The notes under the pieces were generated by a model that was given only the letters and a program-made list of their open reading frames with translations, was not told the origin of the DNA and did not search any database. This document shows, piece by piece, positions 15,203-24,644 of a stretch of 46,146 bases of DNA (its first letter is position 1; the number at the start of each line of letters is the position of its first letter). The translations under genes and the position numbers were made by a program. Location: contig JALGUR010000015.1 of the NCBI GenBank assembly GCA_029820565.1, positions 1 to 46,146 of the forward strand. The letters are read 5' to 3'. This DNA comes from Candidatus Zipacnadia bacterium (GTDB lineage Bacteria; Armatimonadota; Zipacnadia; Zipacnadales; Zipacnadaceae).

Positions 15203-17158
15203 ATGAGATGCACCAGAATCTATTCAACGGTAGTAGTGGTAGTTCTCGTCATAGTAGCCCCTGCCGCGCTTGCTCAGCAACAGCAACCGAATCCCGATTT
15301 CGTATCTGCCCTTAACAGTATAGAGGCTGGTGAATATGCCCAGGCCCGCACTGCGCTCCAACGAGTGGTGAAGGCTGAGCCGGACAATGAAGCCGCCTGG
15401 TATTACCTGGGTGTGGCCGAGTATATGACCGAGAATCTGGAGGAGGCTGTCCAGGCATTCCAAGAGGCCCTGAAGCTCGCGCCCAAGCGTGTGGGCATAC
15501 GACTATATATTGGCCGTATCTATGAAGCCCAAGGCGCTCTACAAGAGGCCATCGGCGTGTATGAGCAAGAAGTGTTCCGAGCCAAAGGCCCCCAGAAGGC
15601 CGAAGTATTAGTGGCCCTGGGGCGAGTGTATTCGGAAACTGGCAGCCTCAATGAGGCCCGTCAAGTGCTGCGCGAGGCGGTTGAAATCGAGGCCAACTAC
15701 GTCGAAGCGCTGTACCACTTGGGTAGGAGCGAAATGCAATTAGAAGAATATGCCGATGCCATTGAGACTTTCAAAAAAGCAAAGAAGAGCTTGGAGGAGT
15801 GGAATGATTTTCAGGTGCGGCTGCAACGGTTGAGTGTTGAAGAGCAGCGGCGTCTTAAACAGACTGAGGAGACAATGGTCCAGCAATACGCGCGGGTCGA
15901 GCACTTTGCCAAGCAACTCGGGCTATGGCCGGCTCTGAACAAAGCCCGGGGAGACGCCTATCTGGCCGCAGGTCAGTGGGCTGCGGCCCGCAACGCCTAT
16001 CGCGCTGCCCTTGACCGCAAGCAACTGGGAAATCCCTCCGACTCCGACGCATATGCCCGAGTGGCGGGCGCTTTCTTGGCCGATGCCAAAGAAATGTTCG
16101 AAGTTAAGGGTATGCTCTTTAGTTGTATAGCCGTCCTGAAGCAAGCAGAGAAATCCATTGATGAAGCCTTGGAGTATGATGCTCAATACGCCTCGGCCCA
16201 CGAGATTCGGGGCGAAGTCTATGCCTTTCAGGCCGCTACCTATGTGTCCGACCCTGAGCGAGAGATTGTCTCGCATACCTATGAGGAGGCCATAGAAGAG
16301 TTCGCCAAGGCGTTGGAAGTAGCCCCGCAATATCAGCGGGCAATGCTCCACCTGGGTCGGGCTCACCTGGCGCGGGCGGCGCGGTTGCCGGCGGGCCAAG
16401 CCGAAGCTGCGCAGGCGTTGCAACAAGCCCGCACGGTTATTGATGAGGCTCTGGCTCTGAGCCCGGGTGACGCTGAGTTGTATGCCGAGTTAGCTCGGGT
16501 AGAACTGGCGGAAGAGAAGTGGCCGGCCGCCTTAGAGACGGCGCGGCATGCCCTGACTATTGACGCTGATAATGTTACCGCCCTTAATACTGCGGGCCTG
16601 GCTTGTTATTATCAGAACCGACTGGGTGAGGCGGCTGAATATTTCACCGACGCTATCGCCGCCGCACCCGAGCAAGGCCAAGCCTACACCAATTTGGGTA
16701 ATACCTTCTTGCAGATGCAGTCCTGGTATCGGGCGCGCCGTGAGTATAGAAAAGCCTTGGATCGCATCCCTACTGCAGTGACCGCCAATACTGCCTACCA
16801 ACGCTCCTACATTCTATATCTAATAGGGTTGACCTACCACCAGACACGAATGTATGACCAAGAAATAGAAGCGCTTAATAACGCACTGGCCCTGGATCCC
16901 GCCTACGCGTTGGCCTATCGGCAATTGTCCCGAGCCTATCTGGCTAAGGAAGAATATCGGGCCTCACGCCGGGCCTTGGAGATTGCGCTGCAGCAGACAC
17001 CGACGGAGGAGGAGAAAGCACAGGTGCACGCGCAAATTGGCCAGGTTTATGAGGCCGAGGATGATACCCATAGCGCGATAGCGGCCTATAGTCTGGCGCT
17101 GAAACTCAACCCCGAAAATCTCATCGCCGCCGACGCCATCCGTCGCCTAACTCAGTAA
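15203..17158 (+). CDS. Exported TPR repeat protein
   Basis: 651-aa protein with a signal peptide (MRCTRI, hydrophobic VVVVVLVIVAPAALA, cleavage before QQQQPNP). The rest is a long series of tetratricopeptide repeats, at least twelve by eye, with typical W/LG/Y/A-P patterns such as AWYYLGVAEYMTENLEEAVQAFQEALKLAP and the final IAAYSLALKLNPENL. TPR arrays are protein-binding scaffolds, here in the periplasm or on the outer surface. ATG 15203 has AAAAGGAG upstream. First gene behind a strong promoter, followed by an M16 homologue, a PQQ propeller and a small membrane protein on the same strand; it may scaffold an envelope complex with them. Confidence 0.9.
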   Translation: MRCTRIYSTVVVVVLVIVAPAALAQQQQPNPDFVSALNSIEAGEYAQARTALQRVVKAEPDNEAAWYYLGVAEYMTENLEEAVQAFQEALKLAPKRVGIRLYIGRIYEAQGALQEAIGVYEQEVFRAKGPQKAEVLVALGRVYSETGSLNEARQVLREAVEIEANYVEALYHLGRSEMQLEEYADAIETFKKAKKSLEEWNDFQVRLQRLSVEEQRRLKQTEETMVQQYARVEHFAKQLGLWPALNKARGDAYLAAGQWAAARNAYRAALDRKQLGNPSDSDAYARVAGAFLADAKEMFEVKGMLFSCIAVLKQAEKSIDEALEYDAQYASAHEIRGEVYAFQAATYVSDPEREIVSHTYEEAIEEFAKALEVAPQYQRAMLHLGRAHLARAARLPAGQAEAAQALQQARTVIDEALALSPGDAELYAELARVELAEEKWPAALETARHALTIDADNVTALNTAGLACYYQNRLGEAAEYFTDAIAAAPEQGQAYTNLGNTFLQMQSWYRARREYRKALDRIPTAVTANTAYQRSYILYLIGLTYHQTRMYDQEIEALNNALALDPAYALAYRQLSRAYLAKEEYRASRRALEIALQQTPTEEEKAQVHAQIGQVYEAEDDTHSAIAAYSLALKLNPENLIAADAIRRLTQ

Positions 17159-17228
17159 CGACTGCCCGGCTGGCTTATACTTACATTGATACTTCTGGCG
17201 CATACCAAACAGGCAAGGTAGAAGTAAC

Positions 17229-18608
17229 TTGAAATCTCCAGTACTCAAGATCATCTGCGTAGCGTTAATGATGGTAGTGGGCAGCGACTACGCGCCATGC
17301 TCTGAACAAGGCTACCCACCGGTGCATCCGGCAACTCTGGACAACGGAGTGGAAGTCATTTTCCGCGAGTGTCCAGGGTCGGCAACTGTGGCCTGTGGAG
17401 CGTTTGTGCAAGTTAGTACTATTCGCGAAAGCACTCTGACCGCTGGCATACGCCAAGTGATACAATTGATGCTGGTCGGTCCTCCCCCAGTAGTCGGTGG
17501 GTCCCCTCAAACCCAACAACCGGTGGGCATCAATCTGGAGGGGGCTACTACCAGGGACTATGTAGAGGTGATTGCCCAGTGTCTGCCGGAAGACCTCCCA
17601 GCAGCGCTGGCGTTGTTGCGTCGTCGGGTATTTGAAGCCCAATTCACTCCATATCAGTTTCAAATCGCTCGTCAGCGGCTCCGCCACAGCCTTGCCGTCA
17701 GGCGACAGATACTGACTTCGCTATCTTTAGATACTCTCGTCCGCCGACTATATCCAGCCCAACCCGGCTCCTGGCCACTGACCGGCAGTTTCGCCGCAGT
17801 GGGAGCCATGCGCCTGGAGCAAGTGCAACAGTTCTACGAACAGCACTTTTTACCGAATGCTACAGTCATAGTGGTCACCGGACCCCTGACCCGGGAGCAG
17901 GTCCTCACCCCGGTCAAAGAAATGTTTGAAATGCTGCTCCCCGGGGATGTCAACTGTCAGCCACCTCTGTTCTCGGCCCAGACCAACTTGCCCAAAAACT
18001 GGCGGGCCGCAATACGAGGCAGTAGCAATTCAATAGTGGTAATGGGAGGGCGGGGCCCGACTCTCAGCGATTCGGGCTACCCGGCAGCCGCAGTATTGGC
18101 CGCTGTGTTAGGTTCGGGGATGGGATCGCGGCTCTATCAGAGTTTGCGTAGCGAGCACACCTTAGCCTATAGCATTGATGCGGGATTAACTCCCTCGCAG
18201 GCATGCAGTTACGCCTATGTCCTGGCAACCTGTTCGGCGGCCAATTTGGATGCAGTCCAGCAACTCATTGATGACCAACTGCAAGATATTTGCAGGCACG
18301 GGCCGAGTGCCCAGCAACTGGGCCGCGCTCAGCGCTACCTGCAAGGCAGTTTCGCGCTCAATCAGCAGTCAAGCCGCGACTTGGCCCACTATCTGGGTAT
18401 GTTTTCTGTCTGTGGTGATACTCAAGGCATTATGATCCATCAGCGGTTTCCGCAGCTGGTTGCGGCAGTTACTCGCCAAGACGTTCAAGAAGCCTGTCGC
18501 GAGATTTTCGCCGCCCCGGCCGTCATAATTCTGCAGGGAACTGGCCAACACCAGGTTCTGCATAGAGCAAAGCAATGGAGACTATCCGGCGTAACGGCAG
18601 TCAACTAA
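17229..18608 (+). CDS. M16 peptidase-family protein lacking the zinc motif
   Basis: 459-aa exported protein with the two-lobed half of an M16 (insulinase/processing peptidase) fold: VHPATLDNGVEVIFREC at the start, an LYPAQPGSWPLTGSFAAVGAMRLEQVQQFYEQHFLPNATVIVVTG middle typical of the family, and LGSGMGSRLYQSLRSEHTLAYSIDAGL. The catalytic HxxEH, expected in the GlaHfleH helix, reads GIRQVIQL, so no zinc site remains; this is the non-catalytic PqqG/beta-subunit type. No proteolytic partner with HxxEH is adjacent. TTG 17229 gives a plausible signal peptide (KIICVALMMVVGS); an internal ATG is at 17271. A structural or substrate-binding role is inferred. Confidence 0.8.
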   Translation: MKSPVLKIICVALMMVVGSDYAPCSEQGYPPVHPATLDNGVEVIFRECPGSATVACGAFVQVSTIRESTLTAGIRQVIQLMLVGPPPVVGGSPQTQQPVGINLEGATTRDYVEVIAQCLPEDLPAALALLRRRVFEAQFTPYQFQIARQRLRHSLAVRRQILTSLSLDTLVRRLYPAQPGSWPLTGSFAAVGAMRLEQVQQFYEQHFLPNATVIVVTGPLTREQVLTPVKEMFEMLLPGDVNCQPPLFSAQTNLPKNWRAAIRGSSNSIVVMGGRGPTLSDSGYPAAAVLAAVLGSGMGSRLYQSLRSEHTLAYSIDAGLTPSQACSYAYVLATCSAANLDAVQQLIDDQLQDICRHGPSAQQLGRAQRYLQGSFALNQQSSRDLAHYLGMFSVCGDTQGIMIHQRFPQLVAAVTRQDVQEACREIFAAPAVIILQGTGQHQVLHRAKQWRLSGVTAVN

Positions 18609-18628
18609 TGTGGCAAAGGAGAAATGAT

Positions 18629-20674
18629 ATGAAGCGTTATAATGCCCTGCTATCAATTACGGTAACATTATTAGGAATCAGTCTGATAACAGCCGGCAGC
18701 CAGGCGGCCCCGACGGGTGACTGGACCTATCTATATGATGCGGCTCACAGTGGCGTTAGTCCTGCGCCGGTCAACTTACCTCTCGCCCTGAGTTGGAAGC
18801 ACAACACTAATCAGGTGTCAAAGGCCGTTTCCACCCCGGCCGTGGGGCCGGACCGCGTCTACTTTGTGGTGGAGCAAAACATCTACGCAGTGAACCGCCA
18901 GACTGGGGTTATGGACTGGAAACTGGGAGTGGGCACTGCCATCCACTCGGGTCTCATATTGCACAATGACACGTTATATTTGGGAGCCGACGATGGCAAA
19001 CTGTGGGCGGTTGATGCAACCGGAGGCACAGCTAAGTGGAAATTTGCAGCCAACGACGCCATAAAATCCGCACCGGTGCTGGCAGATAATGTAATGTACT
19101 TTGGTTCGGACGATCACCGCGTCTATGCGTTTGATTTGGGCGCCAATAGGCTTAAATGGCAATTCGAAACCGGCGGCAAGATACAGAGTACGCCTGTGGT
19201 GCACAAGGATTTTGTGTATGTGGCCTCCCAAGACAAGAATTTGTATGCTCTGCGGCGGAAAGATGGGGGGCTGTTCTGGCAATACTCACTGGGCGATGCC
19301 GATGTATTCTCGTCTCCGGCTATCCACGGACACCTGATCCTGGCAGCGGCCGGGGACCATCTGCACGCTATTGATGCAGAGCGCGGTCAGAAGCGCTGGA
19401 CTTTTACGGCCGGCGACCTGATTACCGGCACCCCAGCAGTCCGCTCCCAAATGGCCTTTGTTGGTACCAGAGCCGGCGTGGTCTATGGTATTGATACTAT
19501 CCGGGGTCAGGCCACATGGCGCTTCCCCGCCCAGGGAGGACGAGGGGCGGTGCAGTCTTCGCCGGTGCTGGCCGGCGAGGTGCTATTGTGTCGCGCGGGG
19601 TATTCCGAAACCGCTGCCCGCTCGGGCGCCTATGGTCCCGGCGCAATACCTGGCTATGGCCGCCCTTCAATGCCTGGGGCACCGACCCCGGGCCGGGGTC
19701 CCACTGGTGGAGCACGGCAGTCGTCGCCAGCCACCACCCGTGGTGCCAGTGTGATTATGGGGCTCTGCCCTACCGATGGGACTGTGCTGTGGGAGTATCG
19801 TATTCCCAAACCCCCAACTCCTGCTGCGTATTCAGGATATGGTGCGCCAGGCGGACCTGGTGCATATCCAGGGTACGGCCCAACACAGCCGGGAGCACCA
19901 GGGGCGTTTCCGGGCGGCACTCGCGGGCCGGCCGGGCGTCCGGGAATGCCCGGCCAGCCAGGCGCCGGCATGGGATATCCAGGCGCAACTCGGTGGGGTT
20001 GGGCTCACCGAAGCTACGAAGACGTGGTGGACGCCTCCCTGTGCCTGTCGGATGGTGATCTTTTCATAGTCGGTGATGACGGCATCCTGTATTGCTTCAA
20101 GTCACAAGGCGCAGACAATATTGTGCCGGCCGTGGAAGAGACTATCATCCAACTTCAAGGCCCGCAGCAGGCCCAATACAGTTATCAACTGCCCAGTGAT
20201 CCCGCCGAGCAATTTGTGCCGGCACCAGACACCGATAATTTACTTCACCTGCCCGGTGCGCCACCCATACGCGTCTCAATGAAGGTATATGATGAAGGTT
20301 CAGGAGTTGATTCGGCTTCCGTAGAACTGCGGATTGATGACCGACCCGTTCCTGCCGAACAACTACTTTACGATCCCAAGGAAGGGCTACTGTGGTGGAT
20401 ATATGAGTCCAGGGAGGAGGTCGCCAGGAACTATCCCGATGGCCAGCATCACTTAGTGGCCCTGATATCAGACTGGAGTGGCAACCAAGGAGGAACGCAA
20501 TTGTTCTTCGTGGTAGATAACTCGTTAATGGTGCCCCAAGTGCCCAGTGCACCCCAATATGGACCTAGTCCTTATGGACCGGGGGCCGGGTATGGACCTG
20601 GTCTGGGCCCTCCTGGTGGTCCACTTATGCCCGGACCTGTCGGTCCCCCGGGTTACGGGCAGCCACCGTACTAA
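18629..20674 (+). CDS. PQQ-type beta-propeller protein with Gly/Pro/Tyr-rich inserts
   Basis: 681-aa exported protein; signal peptide MKRYNALLSITVTLLGISLITAG then QAAPTGDW. Residues ~25-320 hold PQQ-repeat propeller blades (repeating V-Y-x-D/G-x-x-G-x-x-x-W units, e.g. LYLGADDGKLWAVDA, MYFGSDDHRVYAFDL), like BamB or quinoprotein domains; no cofactor residues can be argued. Two low-complexity tracts rich in G, P and Y (about residues 330-370 and 392-452) interrupt the last blades, and a third forms the C-terminus after an Ig-like stretch (VSMKVYDEGSGVDSASVELRID). ATG 18629 has AAAGGAG seven bases upstream. Likely envelope scaffold or surface protein acting with its operon neighbours. Confidence 0.85.
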   Translation: MKRYNALLSITVTLLGISLITAGSQAAPTGDWTYLYDAAHSGVSPAPVNLPLALSWKHNTNQVSKAVSTPAVGPDRVYFVVEQNIYAVNRQTGVMDWKLGVGTAIHSGLILHNDTLYLGADDGKLWAVDATGGTAKWKFAANDAIKSAPVLADNVMYFGSDDHRVYAFDLGANRLKWQFETGGKIQSTPVVHKDFVYVASQDKNLYALRRKDGGLFWQYSLGDADVFSSPAIHGHLILAAAGDHLHAIDAERGQKRWTFTAGDLITGTPAVRSQMAFVGTRAGVVYGIDTIRGQATWRFPAQGGRGAVQSSPVLAGEVLLCRAGYSETAARSGAYGPGAIPGYGRPSMPGAPTPGRGPTGGARQSSPATTRGASVIMGLCPTDGTVLWEYRIPKPPTPAAYSGYGAPGGPGAYPGYGPTQPGAPGAFPGGTRGPAGRPGMPGQPGAGMGYPGATRWGWAHRSYEDVVDASLCLSDGDLFIVGDDGILYCFKSQGADNIVPAVEETIIQLQGPQQAQYSYQLPSDPAEQFVPAPDTDNLLHLPGAPPIRVSMKVYDEGSGVDSASVELRIDDRPVPAEQLLYDPKEGLLWWIYESREEVARNYPDGQHHLVALISDWSGNQGGTQLFFVVDNSLMVPQVPSAPQYGPSPYGPGAGYGPGLGPPGGPLMPGPVGPPGYGQPPY

Positions 20675-20762
20675 ATAACACAAGAAACGCTCCATAAGGG
20701 CGTCCAGTTGACTGAAGTAGGAACCTGGTCACCAATAGCAATAGCGGGGAGAGTGATTACCT

Positions 20763-21200
20763 ATGATCAACGTCATCCTGAAGGTATTGATACTGATAGT
20801 CATAATCGGCTATGCAGCTTTATTTATATCCTGGAATCCCGGCTATGTCGAAGTCTGCGGCGGGGTATGGCCTCCAGGGCCGCAGGGCCAGCGGTGGGTT
20901 GAGGAGTTGCCTCTGGGCTACCTGCCGCTGATCGGTGCTGGCTTGGGAGCTGTGTTTATGGCCATCGCCGCCTGGGGCGAGTGGGCCCGGCAAAAAGCCA
21001 CTGCCAACCAGGCCCGCGCTCAAGTTCAGAAGGCCAAAGCCAAACTCCAAGAATTAGCCGATAGAATAAAGCAGCAGCGTACCCAGATTGACCAGTTAGG
21101 GCGACAACTGGCGGAAGCAAAGTCATCGGCGGGTGAGGAGCCGGTTGGGGACGAAATCCCGGCGAGCGAGGAAGAGTCATCCTCCGCATCCCAGCAGTAG
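20763..21200 (+). CDS. Small membrane protein with coiled coil (LapA-like)
   Basis: 145 aa with two membrane segments (residues ~5-24, VILKVLILIVIIGYAALFI, and ~50-70, GYLPLIGAGLGAVFMAIAAW), then a charged coiled coil with heptads (QVQKAKAKLQELADRIKQQ) and an acidic Ser-rich tail. The layout matches LapA/DUF1049 proteins, which assist envelope assembly. ATG 20763 has GGGGAG upstream. Last gene before a hairpin, so probably the end of the operon started at 15131. Confidence 0.75.
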   Translation: MINVILKVLILIVIIGYAALFISWNPGYVEVCGGVWPPGPQGQRWVEELPLGYLPLIGAGLGAVFMAIAAWGEWARQKATANQARAQVQKAKAKLQELADRIKQQRTQIDQLGRQLAEAKSSAGEEPVGDEIPASEEESSSASQQ

Positions 21201-21280
21201 CGCTGCTGAAGGCCTAATCTGGCCAAGAGATACATACCTGCGGCCCAGACTACGCGATGTTCGCATTGGCTTGGCAAGTA

Positions 21281-21310
21281 ACAAGAGGCTTCGGCCTCTT
21301 GTGACGCTTT
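21281..21310 (+). terminator. Probable intrinsic terminator between the TPR operon and dprA
   Basis: ACAAGAGGC-TTCG-GCCTCTTGT, a 9-bp stem with a stable TTCG tetraloop (21281-21302), followed by GACGCTTTT. The T-run is short and offset, so termination may be partial. Confidence 0.6.
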
Positions 21311-21348
21311 TAGGACGCGACTATTCACAGTAGAGTGAACCCACGCAA

Positions 21349-22437
21349 ATGCCTAACGACATAGATGCATGGCTGTTACTAAATGCCAGTGGGCTCTCGG
21401 CACTGCGCCAGCGCCAATTGCTGGCGGCCTTTTGCTCAGCCGAGGAGATAATAGCAGCGTCTGATAACCAACTATCTCAGGCGGAAGGAATTACCACAGC
21501 CCATATTAAGAAATTGCGCCGCGCCCAACGGGAAACGGACTTGCCTTCGCTGCGGCAGAAGTGTGCTGACTTCAGCATCCACCTTCTAACCATCAATGAC
21601 GATAACTACCCTCCTCTACTCAAAGAAACTCGTACTCCCCCGGCGATGCTGTTTGTCCAGGGAGAGATTACCAAGTCCGACGAACTGGCGGTAGCCATCG
21701 TCGGGACGCGCAAGTGCACTCCTTACGGGCGGACAGTAGCCCGGCGACTGGCCGGCAACCTGGCGCAGCGCGGCTTTACCATAATTAGCGGCCTGGCCGT
21801 AGGGATTGACGGTGAGGCCCACGAGGGAGCCTTGGAGGCCGGAGGCCGTAGTATAGCCGTACTCGCCTGCGGACCTGATATTACCTATCCGACTTCCCAT
21901 AAATCTTTGCGCCAGCGTCTGGCCGAATCCGGGGCAGTGGTGACTGAATATGCCTTTGGCACTCGGCCACTTCGCGAACGTTTTCCGGCTCGCAATCGTC
22001 TGATAAGCGGCCTGAGCCTGGGGACAGCAGTAGTGGAGGCCCCGGCCAAAAGCGGGGCATTGATTACTGCCCGACTGGCCGGTGAGCAGGGCCGGGAGGT
22101 CTTTGCCGTCCCGGGCGACATCAATAGCCCCACCAGCCGCGGTTGTCATGCCCTGATTAAAGACGGGGCCCAACTGGTTGAGGTGGCCGAAGATATCGTT
22201 GACGGCCTGGGCATACTGCTGCAAGCCGTACCGGCCCGCCCTGAGCCGCTTGAAGTTGAACTTCACGGCGATGAAAAGATAGTGTACGAGGCCCTTAGTC
22301 ACGAGCCGATTCATATTGACCAGATTGCTGAGGCTTGCGGCCGGCGGCCAGCCCAAGTTACCTCGGCCTTAATGCTGTTAGAAGTCAAGGACTTGGTCCG
22401 CCGTTTCCCCGGGAATACTTTCGTCCGGTTGAACTAA
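21349..22437 (+). CDS. dprA: DNA-processing protein DprA
   Basis: 362-aa cytosolic protein that loads RecA onto incoming single-stranded DNA during natural transformation. Layout: N-terminal helical SAM-like domain (SGLSALRQRQLLAAF, then AEGITTAHIKKLRRA), central Rossmann fold with VAIVGTRKCTPYGRTVARRLAG, ISGLAVGIDGEAHEGAL, VLACGPDITYP, FPARNRLISGLS and EVFAVPGDI, and a C-terminal winged helix (IVYEALSHEPIHIDQIAEA). Complete three-domain form. No strong ribosome site before ATG 21349. Followed by topA after 17 nt, a gene pair conserved in many bacteria. Confidence 0.96.
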   Translation: MPNDIDAWLLLNASGLSALRQRQLLAAFCSAEEIIAASDNQLSQAEGITTAHIKKLRRAQRETDLPSLRQKCADFSIHLLTINDDNYPPLLKETRTPPAMLFVQGEITKSDELAVAIVGTRKCTPYGRTVARRLAGNLAQRGFTIISGLAVGIDGEAHEGALEAGGRSIAVLACGPDITYPTSHKSLRQRLAESGAVVTEYAFGTRPLRERFPARNRLISGLSLGTAVVEAPAKSGALITARLAGEQGREVFAVPGDINSPTSRGCHALIKDGAQLVEVAEDIVDGLGILLQAVPARPEPLEVELHGDEKIVYEALSHEPIHIDQIAEACGRRPAQVTSALMLLEVKDLVRRFPGNTFVRLN

Positions 22438-22454
22438 TGTGCAGGTGAGATTTT

Positions 22455-24644
22455 GTGGCAAAGAAAGCAGCGATCATAGTTGAATCACCTACTAAAACCC
22501 GCACCCTCGCCCGATTCCTGGGTGATGAGTACAAACTGCTGTCATCCAAGGGTCATGTGCGCGACTTGCCCGAGGACGACATAGCGGTAGATATAGACAA
22601 TGACTTCCAACCTCATTACCAGATAATTCCTCGCCAGCGTAAGACGCTAAGCAAAATTCGTCAGGAACTTGAAGGAATAGAGCAGGTATACCTGGCCGCC
22701 GACCCCGACCGCGAGGGCGAGGCCATTGCCTGGCATCTGATGGAGGCTCTGGACCTGCCTGATGCCCGACGCATCGAGTTTAACGAGATCACCGAGGAGG
22801 CGGTCCGGGCGGCTCTGCAGAATCCGGGAGAGATAGACTTCAACCGCGTCAATGCCCAACAGGCCCGGCGCATCCTGGACCGCCTGGTCGGCTATAAATT
22901 GAGTCCGCTGTTGTGGAAAAAGATAGGCAGCAAAGGTCGGGACTCGGCCCTTAGTGCCGGACGCGTGCAATCGGTAGCTCTGCGCCTAATCTGTGACCGC
23001 GAGCGAGAAGTTGCCGCCTTTGAGCCTGAGGAATACTGGACTATTGAGGCGCTGCTGACTGCCGATGAAGACTTGCCGCCCTTTCCCGCCGAACTGAAGA
23101 CTAAAGATGATGAAGACATCGCCCTGGCTAACGAAGAGCAGACCCAGGCGGTAATTGACGAGCTGCGCCCGCAAAAGTTTATTGTAAGCGAGGTTGAACA
23201 TAAAACCCGAAAGCGGCGGCCCTGGCCTCCGTTTATCACGTCCACTTTACAGCGCCAGGCAGCCTCGGACCTGCACTTCTCGGCGCGCAAGACGATGCGG
23301 CTCGCCCAGCAACTCTATGAGGGCGTTGACACTAACGAGGGCACCGTAGGGTTGATCACCTATATGCGCACCGACTCCACCCGGGTAGCCAAGCCGGCGC
23401 AAAGCCAGGCCCGTAAATATATCCGAGAGCACTTTGGCGAAGAATATATTGGCAAAGGCGTCCGCGGTAAGAAGGCTAAAGGCGCCCAGGAAGCCCACGA
23501 GTGTATTAGGCCGACCTCGGTCTATCGCGAGCCTGATAAAATGAAGCAATTTCTGGGCAAGGACCAAGCCGCTCTATATGAACTTATCTGGCGGCGGTTC
23601 GTGGCCAGTCAGATGAAGGCAGCTGTCTACGATCAGTACGGTGTGGACATCAGCGCCGGACCTTACGGGCTGCGGGCTGCCACTTCTACGGTCAAGTTCC
23701 CCGGATTCCTGCGGGTACTTCCGGATAGGAAAGAAAAGCAGCAGGCGCAAATACCGCCGTTGAAGGTAGACCAGGAGTTAGGACTGGTTGATCTTGACCC
23801 TGAGCAACACTTTACCCAGCCCCCGCCTCGGTACAACGAGGGGAGTCTGGTGCAGGCCCTGGAGGAGAATGGTATCGGCCGCCCCAGCACCTATGCTCCC
23901 ATCATTGAGACGCTGCGCCAGCGCCGCTATGTGCGAATGCAGAAACGCGCCTTCTTGCCGACGCCGCTGGGATTCGCGGTCAGTGACTACTTGGTGGAAC
24001 GATTCCCCAATATTATGGATATTGAATTTACAGCCCGGGTCGAAGAAGACTTGGATACCATAGAGAGTGGTCAGCGCGAATGGGTCACGCTACTCCACGA
24101 GTTCTACCCCGAGTTTGAAGCCAGTCTGCAGCAGGCAATTGAGGCGGGCCCTAAACCCCTGGAGGGAGAGAAGTGCCCTGAATGTGGCGGTCAACTGTAC
24201 GAAAAGTACTCGACGTATGGCAAATTCGCGGGCTGTGAAAACTACCCCGATTGCACCTACAAGCGAGACCTGTTGGAGGACGTCCTGGGGAAAAAGGAGC
24301 CTGCGGAGCCCACTGGCGAGAAGTGCCCTGAATGTGGCCAGGAATTGGTCAAACGTACCAATCGGCGCGGGCAGGCGTTTATTGGCTGCAGTGGCTATCC
24401 CGATTGTCGCTATACGCGGCCACTGCCTGGTTCATCGCCGAAGGAACCACGCAAGAAGCCGGTTCCGACCGACATAGACTGCCCAGACTGTGGCCAGAAG
24501 CTGGTGCTACGTTATGGACGGCGCGGGCCGTTCTTGGGCTGTTCCGGATATCCGAAATGCCGGCACACTCAGAATGTGAAGAGTGAAGAAGTCCAGCGGA
24601 TTGAGGCCACGGTTGACCAAGGCGCCGAAGGAGACCCGACATAG
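22455..24644 (+). CDS. topA: DNA topoisomerase I
   Basis: 729-aa type IA topoisomerase relaxing negative supercoils. TOPRIM motifs AIIVESPTKTRTLARFLG and ADPDREGEAIAWHL at the N-terminus; active-site Tyr in GLITYMRTDSTR; YNEGSLVQALEENGIGRPSTYAPII later. The C-terminus carries three four-Cys zinc fingers starting CPECGGQLYEK, CPECGQELVK and CPDCGQKLVL, each closing with GCxxYPxC. GTG 22455 has a modest GGTGAG upstream. Its stop is directly followed by the TTG start of the next gene. Confidence 0.97.
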   Translation: MAKKAAIIVESPTKTRTLARFLGDEYKLLSSKGHVRDLPEDDIAVDIDNDFQPHYQIIPRQRKTLSKIRQELEGIEQVYLAADPDREGEAIAWHLMEALDLPDARRIEFNEITEEAVRAALQNPGEIDFNRVNAQQARRILDRLVGYKLSPLLWKKIGSKGRDSALSAGRVQSVALRLICDREREVAAFEPEEYWTIEALLTADEDLPPFPAELKTKDDEDIALANEEQTQAVIDELRPQKFIVSEVEHKTRKRRPWPPFITSTLQRQAASDLHFSARKTMRLAQQLYEGVDTNEGTVGLITYMRTDSTRVAKPAQSQARKYIREHFGEEYIGKGVRGKKAKGAQEAHECIRPTSVYREPDKMKQFLGKDQAALYELIWRRFVASQMKAAVYDQYGVDISAGPYGLRAATSTVKFPGFLRVLPDRKEKQQAQIPPLKVDQELGLVDLDPEQHFTQPPPRYNEGSLVQALEENGIGRPSTYAPIIETLRQRRYVRMQKRAFLPTPLGFAVSDYLVERFPNIMDIEFTARVEEDLDTIESGQREWVTLLHEFYPEFEASLQQAIEAGPKPLEGEKCPECGGQLYEKYSTYGKFAGCENYPDCTYKRDLLEDVLGKKEPAEPTGEKCPECGQELVKRTNRRGQAFIGCSGYPDCRYTRPLPGSSPKEPRKKPVPTDIDCPDCGQKLVLRYGRRGPFLGCSGYPKCRHTQNVKSEEVQRIEATVDQGAEGDPT

